Shown here: positions 1 to 6,353 of the stretch, piece by piece | Layout: every line of letters begins with the position of its first letter | How positions within the stretch are numbered: the stretch's first letter is position 1 | Assembly (NCBI GenBank): GCA_036404255.1 | Contig: DASWOP010000266.1 | Location: 1 to 10,538 of the forward strand | Direction: 5' to 3' | Length of the DNA: 10,538 bases | Source of the DNA: JARLFX01 sp036404255 | GTDB lineage: Bacteria; Acidobacteriota; Terriglobia; Terriglobales; Acidobacteriaceae | Made by a program: the position numbers and the translations under genes | Notes under the pieces: generated by a model | Told to the model about the DNA's origin: nothing | Databases searched by the model: none | What the model saw: the letters and a program-made list of their open reading frames with translations, nothing else

Positions 1-264
1 ATCTGGTCCGCTCCGGGCAGTAGTATGTCCAAAAACGCAAAATCTCTGCGTTTTCAGAGCCCATAACCCACAACTACCCCGTCCCTCACGCCAAAATACA
101 CCCAATTGAAGCCAGCAGGTACTTGATCAGACCTTCCCTAACGGTGATGACAGTGATTTAGATGATTTAAACCAAATAACTGATAAAGGCAAAGACTGGA
201 AACTACTGGTCTTTGCCTTTATCAGTTTGGGTCTATCACTGAAAACAGTGTCACTGCCAGGTTT
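1..264. other. Region without a clear gene, with hairpins
   Basis: No convincing coding region is visible here. Frame 1 is open from base 1 to a TAA at 67-69 (22 codons), which could be the tail of a plus-strand gene entering from the left, but 22 codons are too few to judge. A short AT-rich inverted repeat, AAAACGCA (32-39) / TGCGTTTT (47-54) with a 7-nt loop, has T runs on both strands and could be a weak bidirectional terminator. CACTG (237-241) / CAGTG (246-250) is a second small hairpin. The main structure, at 178-227, is listed separately. The base composition is more AT-rich than the flanking genes. Confidence 0.5.
178..227 (-). terminator. Perfect 19-bp inverted repeat, possible terminator
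   Basis: AACTGATAAAGGCAAAGAC (178-196) is perfectly inverted at 209-227, with a 12-nt loop. It begins 37 bp past the stop codon of the minus-strand lipoprotein gene, as expected for a terminator of that transcript. On the minus strand the right arm is followed by ATTTGGTTTAAATC, which is T-rich but not a clean U tract, so classical intrinsic termination is not certain. An outer pair, CAGTGAT (151-157) / ATCACTG (235-241), nests around it, making an imperfect palindrome of about 91 bp. It could instead be a small palindromic mobile element. The inverted repeat is seen directly; its role is inferred. Confidence 0.45.
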
Positions 265-2895
265 CTAGGTTGTGGGACGTGGCCTGTTTGCCAGCAAATC
301 GGGCGTGGCAAAGGTGGCCGCGGTGGTGGTGCAGTTGCCAACCGCATCCTCTACGGTGCAGAAGTAGAGCGAAGGGTTGAGGGTCTTGGTGTCAGTCAAC
401 GTGGGCACGTTGATCAGGTGGACGAGATTGTCGCCCGAGGTGCCGGTGTAGAAGGTCAGGCCGTCAGGACTGAAGATACCGGAGACTGGAGCGGTGGCAC
501 CAGACAGCAAGGTGACGGCGGACATCGTGCCCACGCCGCCGACCGATGGCTTGTAGACCGGCAGTTTGGTGCCTGTGGTTGTGGTGCCGATCGTGGTGTA
601 GGTGACGAAGGCGAGCGCGGAGTTGGCCTCAGGAATGACGCCGGTGATCGTGGCCGGAGCGACCCCGAGCGGCAGGGTATACGGCGCGCTGAGATTGAAG
701 AAGGTGGGGCAATCGCCAGGATTGCTGGTGCCGGTAGAGCTGGTCAGAGGGAAATCGGTGAACGTGGTGCCAGTAACCGCGGCTCCAAAAAGATGCAGGC
801 TGTCGTTGGTGACGGCGAGCCTATCCGTGAGTGCGATTTGGGGTGTGCTGACCTCAGGGAAGTAATCCGTTGGGGGTACACCCACGGCGCAGTAGCTGCG
901 CTCGCTGGTATTGGTGCCAGCGACGCTGGAACCGGCCAGAAATGCTGCGATGGAGGGCACGGAAACGATAACGTCCTTCGGTGCAGTGGCCAGTTTGTAG
1001 GGGTGCCAGCTGTTGTAGGTGGAATAGACGAAGAAGTTGTTGCCATTCGAGTCAGAGCCGGTGATGTAGATGGTCGAATTGTCTGGCGAGAAGACTGCAT
1101 GAGTCGCAGTCCCGCCAAAGGGGAAGCTGCTGCCGCTCGACGTGTAGTAGACATAGATCGTATTGTGTACGGAATCGCTCATCACCAGAGCACTGCCATC
1201 GTTGGCTACGCCGACGACGGTGCCCTTCACGCTGGCATCTTCCTTGGAGACAGAGTTCGTCAGTAGGCTGACGACCATCAACTCCGAGGGGGTGCCCATG
1301 TACATGGTGGTGCCAGCCTCGTCGCTCACCATGGAGTTCGGCACGTAGGGCAGGCGTACAGGCGAGCCAACGAGCCCGGTCAGGAAGTCTACGCTGGAGA
1401 AGTACTGGGAGTGTGTGCTGGCCATGACGAGCACGGTATTGACGGTGCCGGGGGTCGTGACCTGGATGGGATTGGAGGTAATCGGAAGACCATTGCCCAG
1501 TTGGCCGAGCGCGCTCAGAGGAGCGTTGTTGCAGCTGGGTGGCTGGCAGATGGCGGTAATGGCACCCGATCCAGGATATGTGGCCGTAATCGTGCTGCCG
1601 TTGGCCGAAAGCGTCCTCGGGCTGGTGGAGATGTATTCCAGATTCAAACCAGTGATGGGTAGGCCGGTGGTATCGGTCACGGTGGCTGTGAGCGCCAGCG
1701 GATTGTTCTGATTCAGGGTAATGTTGGTCGAACTGGTGCCGGCCGCTGCGAGCGTGATGCTCTTGGGGGGGCAGGTGTACCAGATGCCCGTGGAACTGGT
1801 GTTCCCCGAACTGGAAGCGTTGGATGTGGACGCCGTAAGAATGGTGGAGCCGGGAAGCTGCGCCGTTGCAACCGGCGGCAGGACCGTGGAGTTGATCGAC
1901 ACAACGGAGGAATCCTGCGGCGTATAGGTGAGCGGACCGGTCAGCGCGGTAATGTCATTGCCGCTCGCGTCCACAACCGTTGCAGTCAGGTTGATCGTTT
2001 GTCCCTGAGACTGGCAGGTGGTTAGATTGTTGAGCAGTTGCACGTTACTGACTTTGGGATGAACGTAGATGGGCACAGGATTACTAACAGCACCACCAGC
2101 ACTTGCGGTAAGGTAGGCCACCGGCGCGTAGCCGGAGCCGGTCAAACTGGTCTTGAAACCGGTCGGGCTGATTGCAGTGAATGAAAGAGTGGCTGACATG
2201 CTGGCCGGACCGGTGATGACTACCACATTTCCAGACACATCACCGAGGTTGGCCTGTACGCCGGCGTTAGAGAAGGCGGTGATGCCGTTGAAGGCGGCTG
2301 CGAAGGCGGTCGCGCCAGTGGTGTTGGAGATGGTACCGGTCAGAACCGGGCCGCCGGCGATCTGGATAGCAATGGTGCCGTTGATGGAGTAGGTCCCCGC
2401 GGGAAAGCTGAGCGTTGAGGTAGCTCCTATCACAACCGCAGGGCTGGAGGACGGAACAGTGTACGGCACCGTCGGGACGCTGAATGTAGGCGTGGACGAA
2501 GGAATGGGAATACTTGTGGACGGCGGTGTGCAAGTGGTGTAATCCGAGACGCCGCCAGCGGTGTTGCGGTTCCACGTGCCCGCGCAGATGGCGCCGCTGG
2601 GCGAGATATCCGCATAGGTAATATCCGTGGTGCCGTAGGTATAGCGAACGACGCCGACGCTGTTGCCTTTGCAATCCACGGCGCTGGGCGAGCTGATCTG
2701 GCCGATGTTGCCATAGTTCAGCGAGATGCCATAGAGCCGCGGCTCCAGGTTAATCTGCGTGATCTGGCCAACGACCATGCCGGAGCTGCCGCCGTTGCAA
2801 TAATCGACGGTGTCTTTTTTAGCGCACCCGGAAATAGAGATGCCGACCGGAATAGAGAAAATCAGAATTAGAGCCAGTGTGACGAACCGCCGCAT
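265..2895 (-). CDS. Large lipoprotein with Ig-like repeats and beta-propeller-like C-terminus
   Basis: Predicted exported lipoprotein of 876 residues. The start at 2895 is chosen because GGGGAGG lies 4 nt upstream and the protein then begins with a textbook type II signal peptide (MRRFVTLALILIFSIPVG, then ISGC, lipidated Cys24). The frame is open further upstream to 3078, but that extension would bury the signal. After Cys24 come Ig-like segments (about residues 30-110 with two Cys, then several up to about 480), broken by a Pro/Ser/Thr-rich linker near 110-145. From about 485 to the end the sequence looks like a YVTN/WD-type beta-propeller, with recurring units such as FSPDNSTIYITG and FSPDGLTFYTG. 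Very rich in Thr, Ser and Gly and poor in charge, typical of secreted surface proteins. No catalytic motif was recognised, so function is unknown; adhesion or cell-surface binding is a guess. It diverges from the secreted VWA gene. Reading frame, lipobox and start are firm; domain boundaries are approximate. Confidence 0.85.
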   Translation of the reverse strand: MRRFVTLALILIFSIPVGISISGCAKKDTVDYCNGGSSGMVVGQITQINLEPRLYGISLNYGNIGQISSPSAVDCKGNSVGVVRYTYGTTDITYADISPSGAICAGTWNRNTAGGVSDYTTCTPPSTSIPIPSSTPTFSVPTVPYTVPSSSPAVVIGATSTLSFPAGTYSINGTIAIQIAGGPVLTGTISNTTGATAFAAAFNGITAFSNAGVQANLGDVSGNVVVITGPASMSATLSFTAISPTGFKTSLTGSGYAPVAYLTASAGGAVSNPVPIYVHPKVSNVQLLNNLTTCQSQGQTINLTATVVDASGNDITALTGPLTYTPQDSSVVSINSTVLPPVATAQLPGSTILTASTSNASSSGNTSSTGIWYTCPPKSITLAAAGTSSTNITLNQNNPLALTATVTDTTGLPITGLNLEYISTSPRTLSANGSTITATYPGSGAITAICQPPSCNNAPLSALGQLGNGLPITSNPIQVTTPGTVNTVLVMASTHSQYFSSVDFLTGLVGSPVRLPYVPNSMVSDEAGTTMYMGTPSELMVVSLLTNSVSKEDASVKGTVVGVANDGSALVMSDSVHNTIYVYYTSSGSSFPFGGTATHAVFSPDNSTIYITGSDSNGNNFFVYSTYNSWHPYKLATAPKDVIVSVPSIAAFLAGSSVAGTNTSERSYCAVGVPPTDYFPEVSTPQIALTDRLAVTNDSLHLFGAAVTGTTFTDFPLTSSTGTSNPGDCPTFFNLSAPYTLPLGVAPATITGVIPEANSALAFVTYTTIGTTTTGTKLPVYKPSVGGVGTMSAVTLLSGATAPVSGIFSPDGLTFYTGTSGDNLVHLINVPTLTDTKTLNPSLYFCTVEDAVGNCTTTAATFATPDLLANRPRPTT

Positions 2896-2903
2896 TAAAC
2901 CTC
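2896..2903 (-). promoter_or_regulatory. Strong ribosome binding site of the lipoprotein gene
   Basis: On the minus strand the bases before the ATG at 2895 read GGGGAGGTTTA. GGGGAGG is a near-ideal anti-16S match at normal spacing. This site decides the start at 2895 over the upstream alternatives in the same frame. Confidence 0.75.
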
Positions 2904-2974
2904 CCCGTACCACACCACGCACTAAAGACACGATGTGGACGGTCCTCTTGCAAAACTCTGGATGTGCAGCATCC

Positions 2975-3003
2975 AGTGTAAAAGCTGGGGGTGGCGGAAG
3001 CAA
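2975..3003 (-). promoter_or_regulatory. Candidate sigma-70 promoter for the lipoprotein gene
   Basis: On the minus strand TTGCTT (3003-2998) is followed after exactly 17 nt by TACACT (2980-2975). The -35 matches 3 of 6 and the -10 matches 4 of 6 consensus positions. Transcription would begin near 2968, giving a leader of roughly 70 nt. The -10 overlaps the end of a perfect stem, CTGGATG (2958-2964) / CATCCAG (2970-2976), which could be an operator or a leader hairpin. Motif match only. Confidence 0.35.
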
Positions 3004-3224
3004 ATGGCGGGTACCCTGGCGGCTGAAGCCGCTACTGCTAATGGCTGCGAAATACCTGGATTGCCCGTGCAAATGCACGGATGTTCACGGACCCAAGACG
3101 GTCTACATGACGGACTACACGGTGCTAATTTTCAGAGCCACGGGCGTTTGCTCGGCGGAGGCCTGGGAGGCATGGGCTTGCGCAGGGAGACTGACGAAAC
3201 GCATACTGAATTCGTCTACCAACT

Positions 3225-4298
3225 ATGCGCATGAGAAGCCTATTTCCCGCGGTTCCCACTTTTTTGCTGACACTGCTGGTACTGTCTGCCCTGCCAGCCC
3301 ATGCGCAGGAGGCGCCCATGCCGGGCGCATCGCCCGTCTCCAATGCGCCTGCGGAGCAGGAGGTGCAGAATACCCCGGGCATGACGACCTTTCGCACCAA
3401 TACCAACCTGGTGAGCCTTTTTTTTACGGCGTATGGCAAGAATAACCAACCCGTCACCAACCTGAAAAAGCAGGACTGCACCCTGTTTGAAGACCGCGTG
3501 GCCCAGACCACCAAGAGCTTTGAGCAGATGGTGGACCTGCCGCTGACCCTGGGCATTCTGCTGGATACAAGCGGCAGCCAGGAGAAGGTGCTTCCGCTGG
3601 AGCAGCAGACGGGCTCGGCATTTCTGAAGCGGATTATGAAGCCCAAGGATGAGGCGTTTCTGATCTCGTTTGACGTGAACGTGGATCTGCTGGCCGACTA
3701 CACCAACAATGTGGCGGAGCTGGAACGTGCCATGAATAAGGCGCAGATCAATGTGGGCGGGGGCTTTGGCAACGGCGGCATTCCCGGACTGGGACAGGGG
3801 CCGGTGAGCATTCAGAAGCCCAGGGGGACGCTGCTGTATGACGCGGTGTACCTGGCGGCGCACGACAAGATGCACCAGGAGGCGGGGCGCAAGGTCCTGA
3901 TCCTGCTGACCGACGGCGAGGACATGGGTTCGCAGGAGACGATGAACTCCACGCTGGAGGCGGCACAGAAATCAAACGTGCTGATCTATGTGATCCTGCT
4001 GGCGGACCGCGCAGGCTACGCGCAGGCGGGGCAGATGTATGGCGGCGACAGCGCGATGCACAAGCTGACCGAAGAGACGGGCGGCAGAGTGATCGACGTG
4101 GGAACCAACGGCAAGAAGCTGGAAGCTGCGTTCCAGCAGATCGAGGATGAGCTGCGGACCCAGTACCTGGCCAGCTATACTCCGCTGGACCCGGCACAGG
4201 ACGGCAGCTTCCGGCTAATCAACATCAAGTGCACTGGGGCGCAGAAGATCCAGACGCGCAAGGGGTATTACGCGAGCGCGGGCGGAAGCAGCGAATAA
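3225..4298 (+). CDS. Secreted VWFA-related acidobacterial-type protein
   Basis: Exported protein of 357 residues with one von Willebrand factor A domain, resembling the family annotated as VWFA-related Acidobacterial domain. A type I signal peptide is clear: hydrophobic core at about residues 10-23, cleavage after Ala27 (AHA|QE). Residues 50-105 form a beta-rich lead-in typical of the family. The VWA domain spans about 107-320 and has a complete metal-ion-dependent adhesion site: DTSGS at 114-118 (D114, S116, S118), T202 in GTLLYDA and D230 in LTDGED. An intact site implies divalent-metal-dependent protein binding, perhaps scaffolding or adhesion outside the cytoplasm; the partner is unknown. 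The start could be ATG 3225 or ATG 3231; both give a good signal peptide and neither has a Shine-Dalgarno sequence. A run of eight T lies at 3418-3425. The gene stands alone, divergent from the lipoprotein gene, and its stop sits 3 bp before a palindromic element. Confidence 0.9.
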   Translation: MRMRSLFPAVPTFLLTLLVLSALPAHAQEAPMPGASPVSNAPAEQEVQNTPGMTTFRTNTNLVSLFFTAYGKNNQPVTNLKKQDCTLFEDRVAQTTKSFEQMVDLPLTLGILLDTSGSQEKVLPLEQQTGSAFLKRIMKPKDEAFLISFDVNVDLLADYTNNVAELERAMNKAQINVGGGFGNGGIPGLGQGPVSIQKPRGTLLYDAVYLAAHDKMHQEAGRKVLILLTDGEDMGSQETMNSTLEAAQKSNVLIYVILLADRAGYAQAGQMYGGDSAMHKLTEETGGRVIDVGTNGKKLEAAFQQIEDELRTQYLASYTPLDPAQDGSFRLINIKCTGAQKIQTRKGYYASAGGSSE

Positions 4299-4301
4299 GC
4301 A

Positions 4302-4505
4302 AGAGCATTTTCAGCGATGGTGTAAGTTTTTTCCGGGGCTAAAGCCCCTTCGCAGTGGACGCCATGTTCCGTGCGGGCTAAAGCCCGCACTCCCCCGGCT
4401 GAAGCCGGGGGCTTAATCCAAAAAGCAAACCACTGCATGCAGATGGTGAGGACGGACGCGCTGAACCGGGGCTTAATTCTTCCATACCATCTGTGAATTT
4501 GCTCT
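4302..4505. repeat. 204-bp palindromic repeat element with imperfect terminal inverted repeats
   Basis: The left end (4302-4321) and the inverted right end (4486-4505) agree at 16 of 20 positions, beginning AGAGCA and ending GATGGT. Inside are three near-identical hairpins: GGGGC-TAAA-GCCCC (4335-4348), GTGCGGGC-TAAA-GCCCGCAC (4371-4390) and CCCCCGGC-TGAA-GCCGGGGG (4392-4411). A half copy of the last, CTGAACCGGGGCTTAAT, follows at 4461-4477. A third end-like segment (4424-4447) also finishes in CAGATGGT and contains the perfect palindrome CTGCATGCAG (4433-4442). No coding potential is visible. The design fits a non-autonomous REP- or MITE-like element. It fills the gap between two convergent genes almost exactly, so its hairpins could also end transcription from both sides. 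No target-site duplication was seen. Confidence 0.65.
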
Positions 4506-4508
4506 AAC

Positions 4509-5159
4509 TCAGACAAAGGCCAGAATTACCGGCACGATGATGCCTGCCAAGAGCGTCAGAGCTATGGCGATGTGGTTGCGCGTGTACTTCCACGACATGT
4601 AGAGACCGGTTACCGATGAGATGAACAGGCCGATCGAAGCCACGAGGAAGAAGATCTTCATCGGCAACGGATGGTGCTTCCGGGCGGGAGTTGCGGGTGC
4701 AGGGGCGGCTGGAGACTGTGCTAACTCAGGTTTTTGATCTGCGCCCGGAGCCGGAGCCGCCGGAGAAGAGGCAAACGCAGGCTTCTGGTCTGCACCGCGA
4801 CCATGCTTCTCATCGCCGGATAGGTTTTTCTGATCTGCACCGCGACCATGCCTCTGACCGGTATCGGCAAGGGGCTTCTGGTCTGCACTGGGGAAAGGCT
4901 TCTGGGCTGCGTCCGGCGCGCCGCCAGGGCGAGGAAATTGCCTGCGCTGAGGCGCGACCGGCGTCTGCTTCTTGTGAATCTGCGCCAGGGTGACGAGCCA
5001 GGCTGGCGGCTTATAGGCGCTGTTTGGGCGGCTTTCATGCAGGTTGAAGGTCTGTAGGGCACCGGTAAAGGCGAAGAAGATCAGGGCCGGGGTGATGAAG
5101 ACCCCGAAATAGAGATGGACCAGGCGAGAGGCCTTGAGAAGCGTGCGTGAGCTGGACAT
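4509..5159 (-). CDS. PepSY-TM-like small membrane protein with repetitive centre
   Basis: Membrane protein of 216 residues from the ATG at 5159. The N-terminus (about residues 8-35, LLKASRLVHLYFGVFITPAL and on) resembles the first helix of PepSY-associated transmembrane proteins: the helix, then F(T)GALQTFNLHES. Two further helices lie near the C-terminus (about 165-188 and 193-214). PepSY-TM proteins normally carry an extracytoplasmic PepSY domain between such helices. Here the middle (about 60-160) is low-complexity: ADQK occurs four times, HGRGADQK twice and SPAAPAP twice, with a 45-bp DNA repeat period. The frame is open upstream to 5297, but that extension is Ser/Asn-rich and overlaps the previous gene. 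No Shine-Dalgarno sequence precedes 5159. Last gene of a four-gene unit, 43 bp after the Spy-like gene. Function is unknown; related proteins are linked to metal or redox traffic across the inner membrane, but with no PepSY core this is weak. Confidence 0.7.
   Translation of the reverse strand: MSSSRTLLKASRLVHLYFGVFITPALIFFAFTGALQTFNLHESRPNSAYKPPAWLVTLAQIHKKQTPVAPQRRQFPRPGGAPDAAQKPFPSADQKPLADTGQRHGRGADQKNLSGDEKHGRGADQKPAFASSPAAPAPGADQKPELAQSPAAPAPATPARKHHPLPMKIFFLVASIGLFISSVTGLYMSWKYTRNHIAIALTLLAGIIVPVILAFV
4738..4906 (-). repeat. Coding repeats encoding ADQK / HGRGADQK motifs
   Basis: TCTGCACCGCGACCATGC occurs at 4789-4806 and again at 4834-4851, a 45-bp period that keeps the frame (15 residues). 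The similarity extends a few bases on both sides with single mismatches. Shorter related copies encoding ADQKP flank both sides. The period being a multiple of three means copy-number change would lengthen or shorten the linker without a frameshift. Confidence 0.75.
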
Positions 5160-5165
5160 GCCGAA

Positions 5166-5175
5166 ATTGTACAAT
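5166..5175. promoter_or_regulatory. Palindrome ATTGTACAAT just before the PepSY-TM-like gene
   Basis: A perfect 10-bp palindrome lies 6 bp before the ATG at 5159. On the minus strand it includes TACAAT, a 5-of-6 match to a -10 hexamer, which would give a nearly leaderless transcript. No good -35 is visible 16-18 nt upstream. It could be an internal promoter, a small operator or chance. Confidence 0.25.
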
Positions 5176-5202
5176 ATCTCGGATGAAAACAGTCCTATAT
5201 TG

Positions 5203-5790
5203 CTATTTTTGCGTCTGGAGCTTCTGTAACTGCTCTGGGGTGAGTTCTTTGCGGAGTTGCAGCGCGAGGCTGGCGCTGGATTTTGTGAGCTGGCCACGGA
5301 GCGCCGTCACTTTATCGATCTGGGCGAGGATCTTGTCTTCATCGGGAGACTCGGCGCGCTGGAGCATATCCAGCGTGCGCTCCTCTGCCTTCAGAGCGCG
5401 ATAGGTGGTGTAAAGAGCAGTCTTGTTGGAGTTGAAGACACTGTCCATCCGCTGGCGCTGCTCGGGCTTCAGGTCGACCGCTCTGGCTACTTTCTGGTCG
5501 TCCCACCAGCGTCCGGCGGGGCCAATCTGTAAAGGCGCGGGCTGAGAGCGATCCCCCGCTTGTGCTCGCGGAGTTGTGGTTCCCTGCCCTGGGGGAGGCG
5601 GCGCTGCTGGAGATTGTGCGGCGGATGGGGGGGGGGCCGGCGCGTGAGGGGCCTGCATGGGACGGGGACGACCCTGCGCCAAGCCACTGGAGACCGCAGC
5701 CAGCACAAGCATGGCGGCGGCAAGCGCAAGCAACGTTGCGCGTGGCGAGCTGCCGTGGAGTTGCTGCCGGGATGGATTGACGGTGTGCAT
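5203..5790 (-). CDS. Spy/CpxP-like periplasmic protein
   Basis: Exported protein of 195 residues. A signal peptide covers residues 1-38 (hydrophobic core about 19-34, cleavage after GLA38). A Pro/Ala-rich linker (about 41-90) follows. The C-terminal helical domain (about 93-193) has the Spy/CpxP pattern: WWDD at 95-98, LKPEQRQRMDSVF from 107, and the mirrored LTPEQLQKLQ from 183. Spy and CpxP are periplasmic chaperones or stress sensors, and CnrX is a metal-sensing relative. The mature helical domain has no His or Cys, so CnrX-type metal binding is unlikely and a chaperone or protein-sensing role is more plausible. Its ATG shares one base with the stop of the anti-sigma gene (TAATG), implying translational coupling. 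The coding strand carries a run of ten C (5627-5636, residues 52-55); a slip there would abolish the C-terminal domain. The sequence as given is in frame. Confidence 0.85.
   Translation of the reverse strand: MHTVNPSRQQLHGSSPRATLLALAAAMLVLAAVSSGLAQGRPRPMQAPHAPAPPPSAAQSPAAPPPPGQGTTTPRAQAGDRSQPAPLQIGPAGRWWDDQKVARAVDLKPEQRQRMDSVFNSNKTALYTTYRALKAEERTLDMLQRAESPDEDKILAQIDKVTALRGQLTKSSASLALQLRKELTPEQLQKLQTQK
5627..5636 (-). repeat. Homopolymer C10 tract within the Spy-like gene
   Basis: Ten consecutive G on the plus strand (C on the coding strand) encode the Ala-Pro-Pro-Pro stretch at residues 52-55, between the signal peptide and the helical domain. A tract of this length is prone to slippage and also to sequencing error. 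Confidence 0.9.
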
Positions 5791-6353
5791 TAGAGCTTTT
5801 TCTTTAGCGTCTGCTGCTCTTCGTGGTGGCCGGTAACTGGGGTGTGGAATGTTGTAAATGATTCTAACGGGGAGATGTCCGGCTGCGAAATCTCTGTTTC
5901 AATTGCCGCCATCATCTGGTTATCTTCCTGGATCGTGTCAGGATCAGGCACGGGTGAAACCACGGCAGTTGACGGTGCCGTGACGGTGAAGTTGTGGGCC
6001 ATTGACGGGCTGGGTACGGACCGGTGCAGGAACACGGGGAGAGCGACGGCGAACGTGAGCACGGCTGCGGCCGCCACACCAATGCCCCATCTGGTAGCCG
6101 GATCTGCGAGTAGACCGGCGCGACGGGTGCGAATGGGAGCATGCGCCGCCATTGCCTGGGAGTTCATGGGGCGGGCCGCAGCGTGCTCACGACTGTAGAG
6201 GAGCGAGGCCTGATTGAACGCGGTCAGGGCGCCCCCGAAGTTTTCCATCTCCTGGCGGCAGGGTTCACAGGTGCGCAGGTGCTGCAGGGTGGCGGAGCTG
6301 GCGGCGCCAAGCAGGTATGCGGAGAATTCGGATTCTGACAGGTGCTGGTTCAT
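5790..6353 (-). CDS. Transmembrane zinc-finger anti-sigma factor
   Basis: Single-pass membrane protein of 187 residues. The N-terminal cytoplasmic part has the zinc-binding anti-sigma signature HxxxCxxC (H25, C29, C32 in HLRTCEPC). One transmembrane helix follows at about 89-109 (WGIGVAAAAVLTFAVALPVF). The extracytoplasmic tail (110-187) is rich in Pro, Ser and Thr and has no recognisable sensor domain. It is expected to hold the ECF sigma factor encoded immediately upstream and release it on an envelope signal. Its ATG overlaps the sigma stop by 4 bp (ATGA), which supports paired synthesis; GGGAAG lies about 10 nt before the ATG. The stop overlaps the start of the Spy-like gene. The pairing is inferred from order and family. 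Confidence 0.88.
   Translation of the reverse strand: MNQHLSESEFSAYLLGAASSATLQHLRTCEPCRQEMENFGGALTAFNQASLLYSREHAAARPMNSQAMAAHAPIRTRRAGLLADPATRWGIGVAAAAVLTFAVALPVFLHRSVPSPSMAHNFTVTAPSTAVVSPVPDPDTIQEDNQMMAAIETEISQPDISPLESFTTFHTPVTGHHEEQQTLKKKL

Larger units (their letters stand above)
2896..3224. other. Divergent intergenic region with three hairpins
   Basis: This 329-bp gap lies between two divergent exported-protein genes and must hold both promoters. It contains three compact stems: CTGGATG/CATCCAG (2958-2976, 5-nt loop), GCGGC-TGAA-GCCGC (3019-3032) and CCGTGC-AAAT-GCACGG (3065-3080). The second has the same TGAA-loop design as the hairpins at 4335-4411 and may be a lone copy of that repeat family. 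A possible promoter for the VWA gene is TTGCGC (3178-3183), 18 nt, CATACT (3202-3207). Plus-strand open frames across this gap read into the VWA gene out of frame and lack coding character. Confidence 0.5.

Noticed and set aside
418..1266. Long plus-strand open frame opposite the lipoprotein gene
   Set aside because: Its composition (Gly, Arg, Ala, Asp and Val in excess, no domain, no hydrophobic core) is that of an antisense shadow of a Thr/Ser-rich gene. The minus strand has a lipobox, ribosome binding site and domain pattern.
2896..3078. Upstream extension of the lipoprotein frame to 3078
   Set aside because: It would place 61 non-conserved residues before a complete lipoprotein signal peptide, and the strong ribosome binding site lies at 2896-2903.
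2896..3224. Possible riboswitch in the leader of the lipoprotein or VWA gene
   Set aside because: Three simple stems are present but no known aptamer core was recognised, and neither gene product suggests metabolite control.
2810..3445. Plus-strand open frame crossing the divergent intergenic region into the VWA gene
   Set aside because: It spans the hairpins, the start of the lipoprotein gene and the VWA signal peptide in another frame. No ribosome binding site or domain is visible.
3240..3875. Minus-strand open frame opposite the VWA gene
   Set aside because: Low-complexity His/Gln/Arg composition without motifs; the opposite strand encodes a signal peptide and an intact MIDAS.
4335..4411. 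Hairpin series as a CRISPR array or riboswitch
   Set aside because: The repeats are adjacent self-complementary stems with no regular spacers and no downstream gene on the same strand, so neither reading fits.
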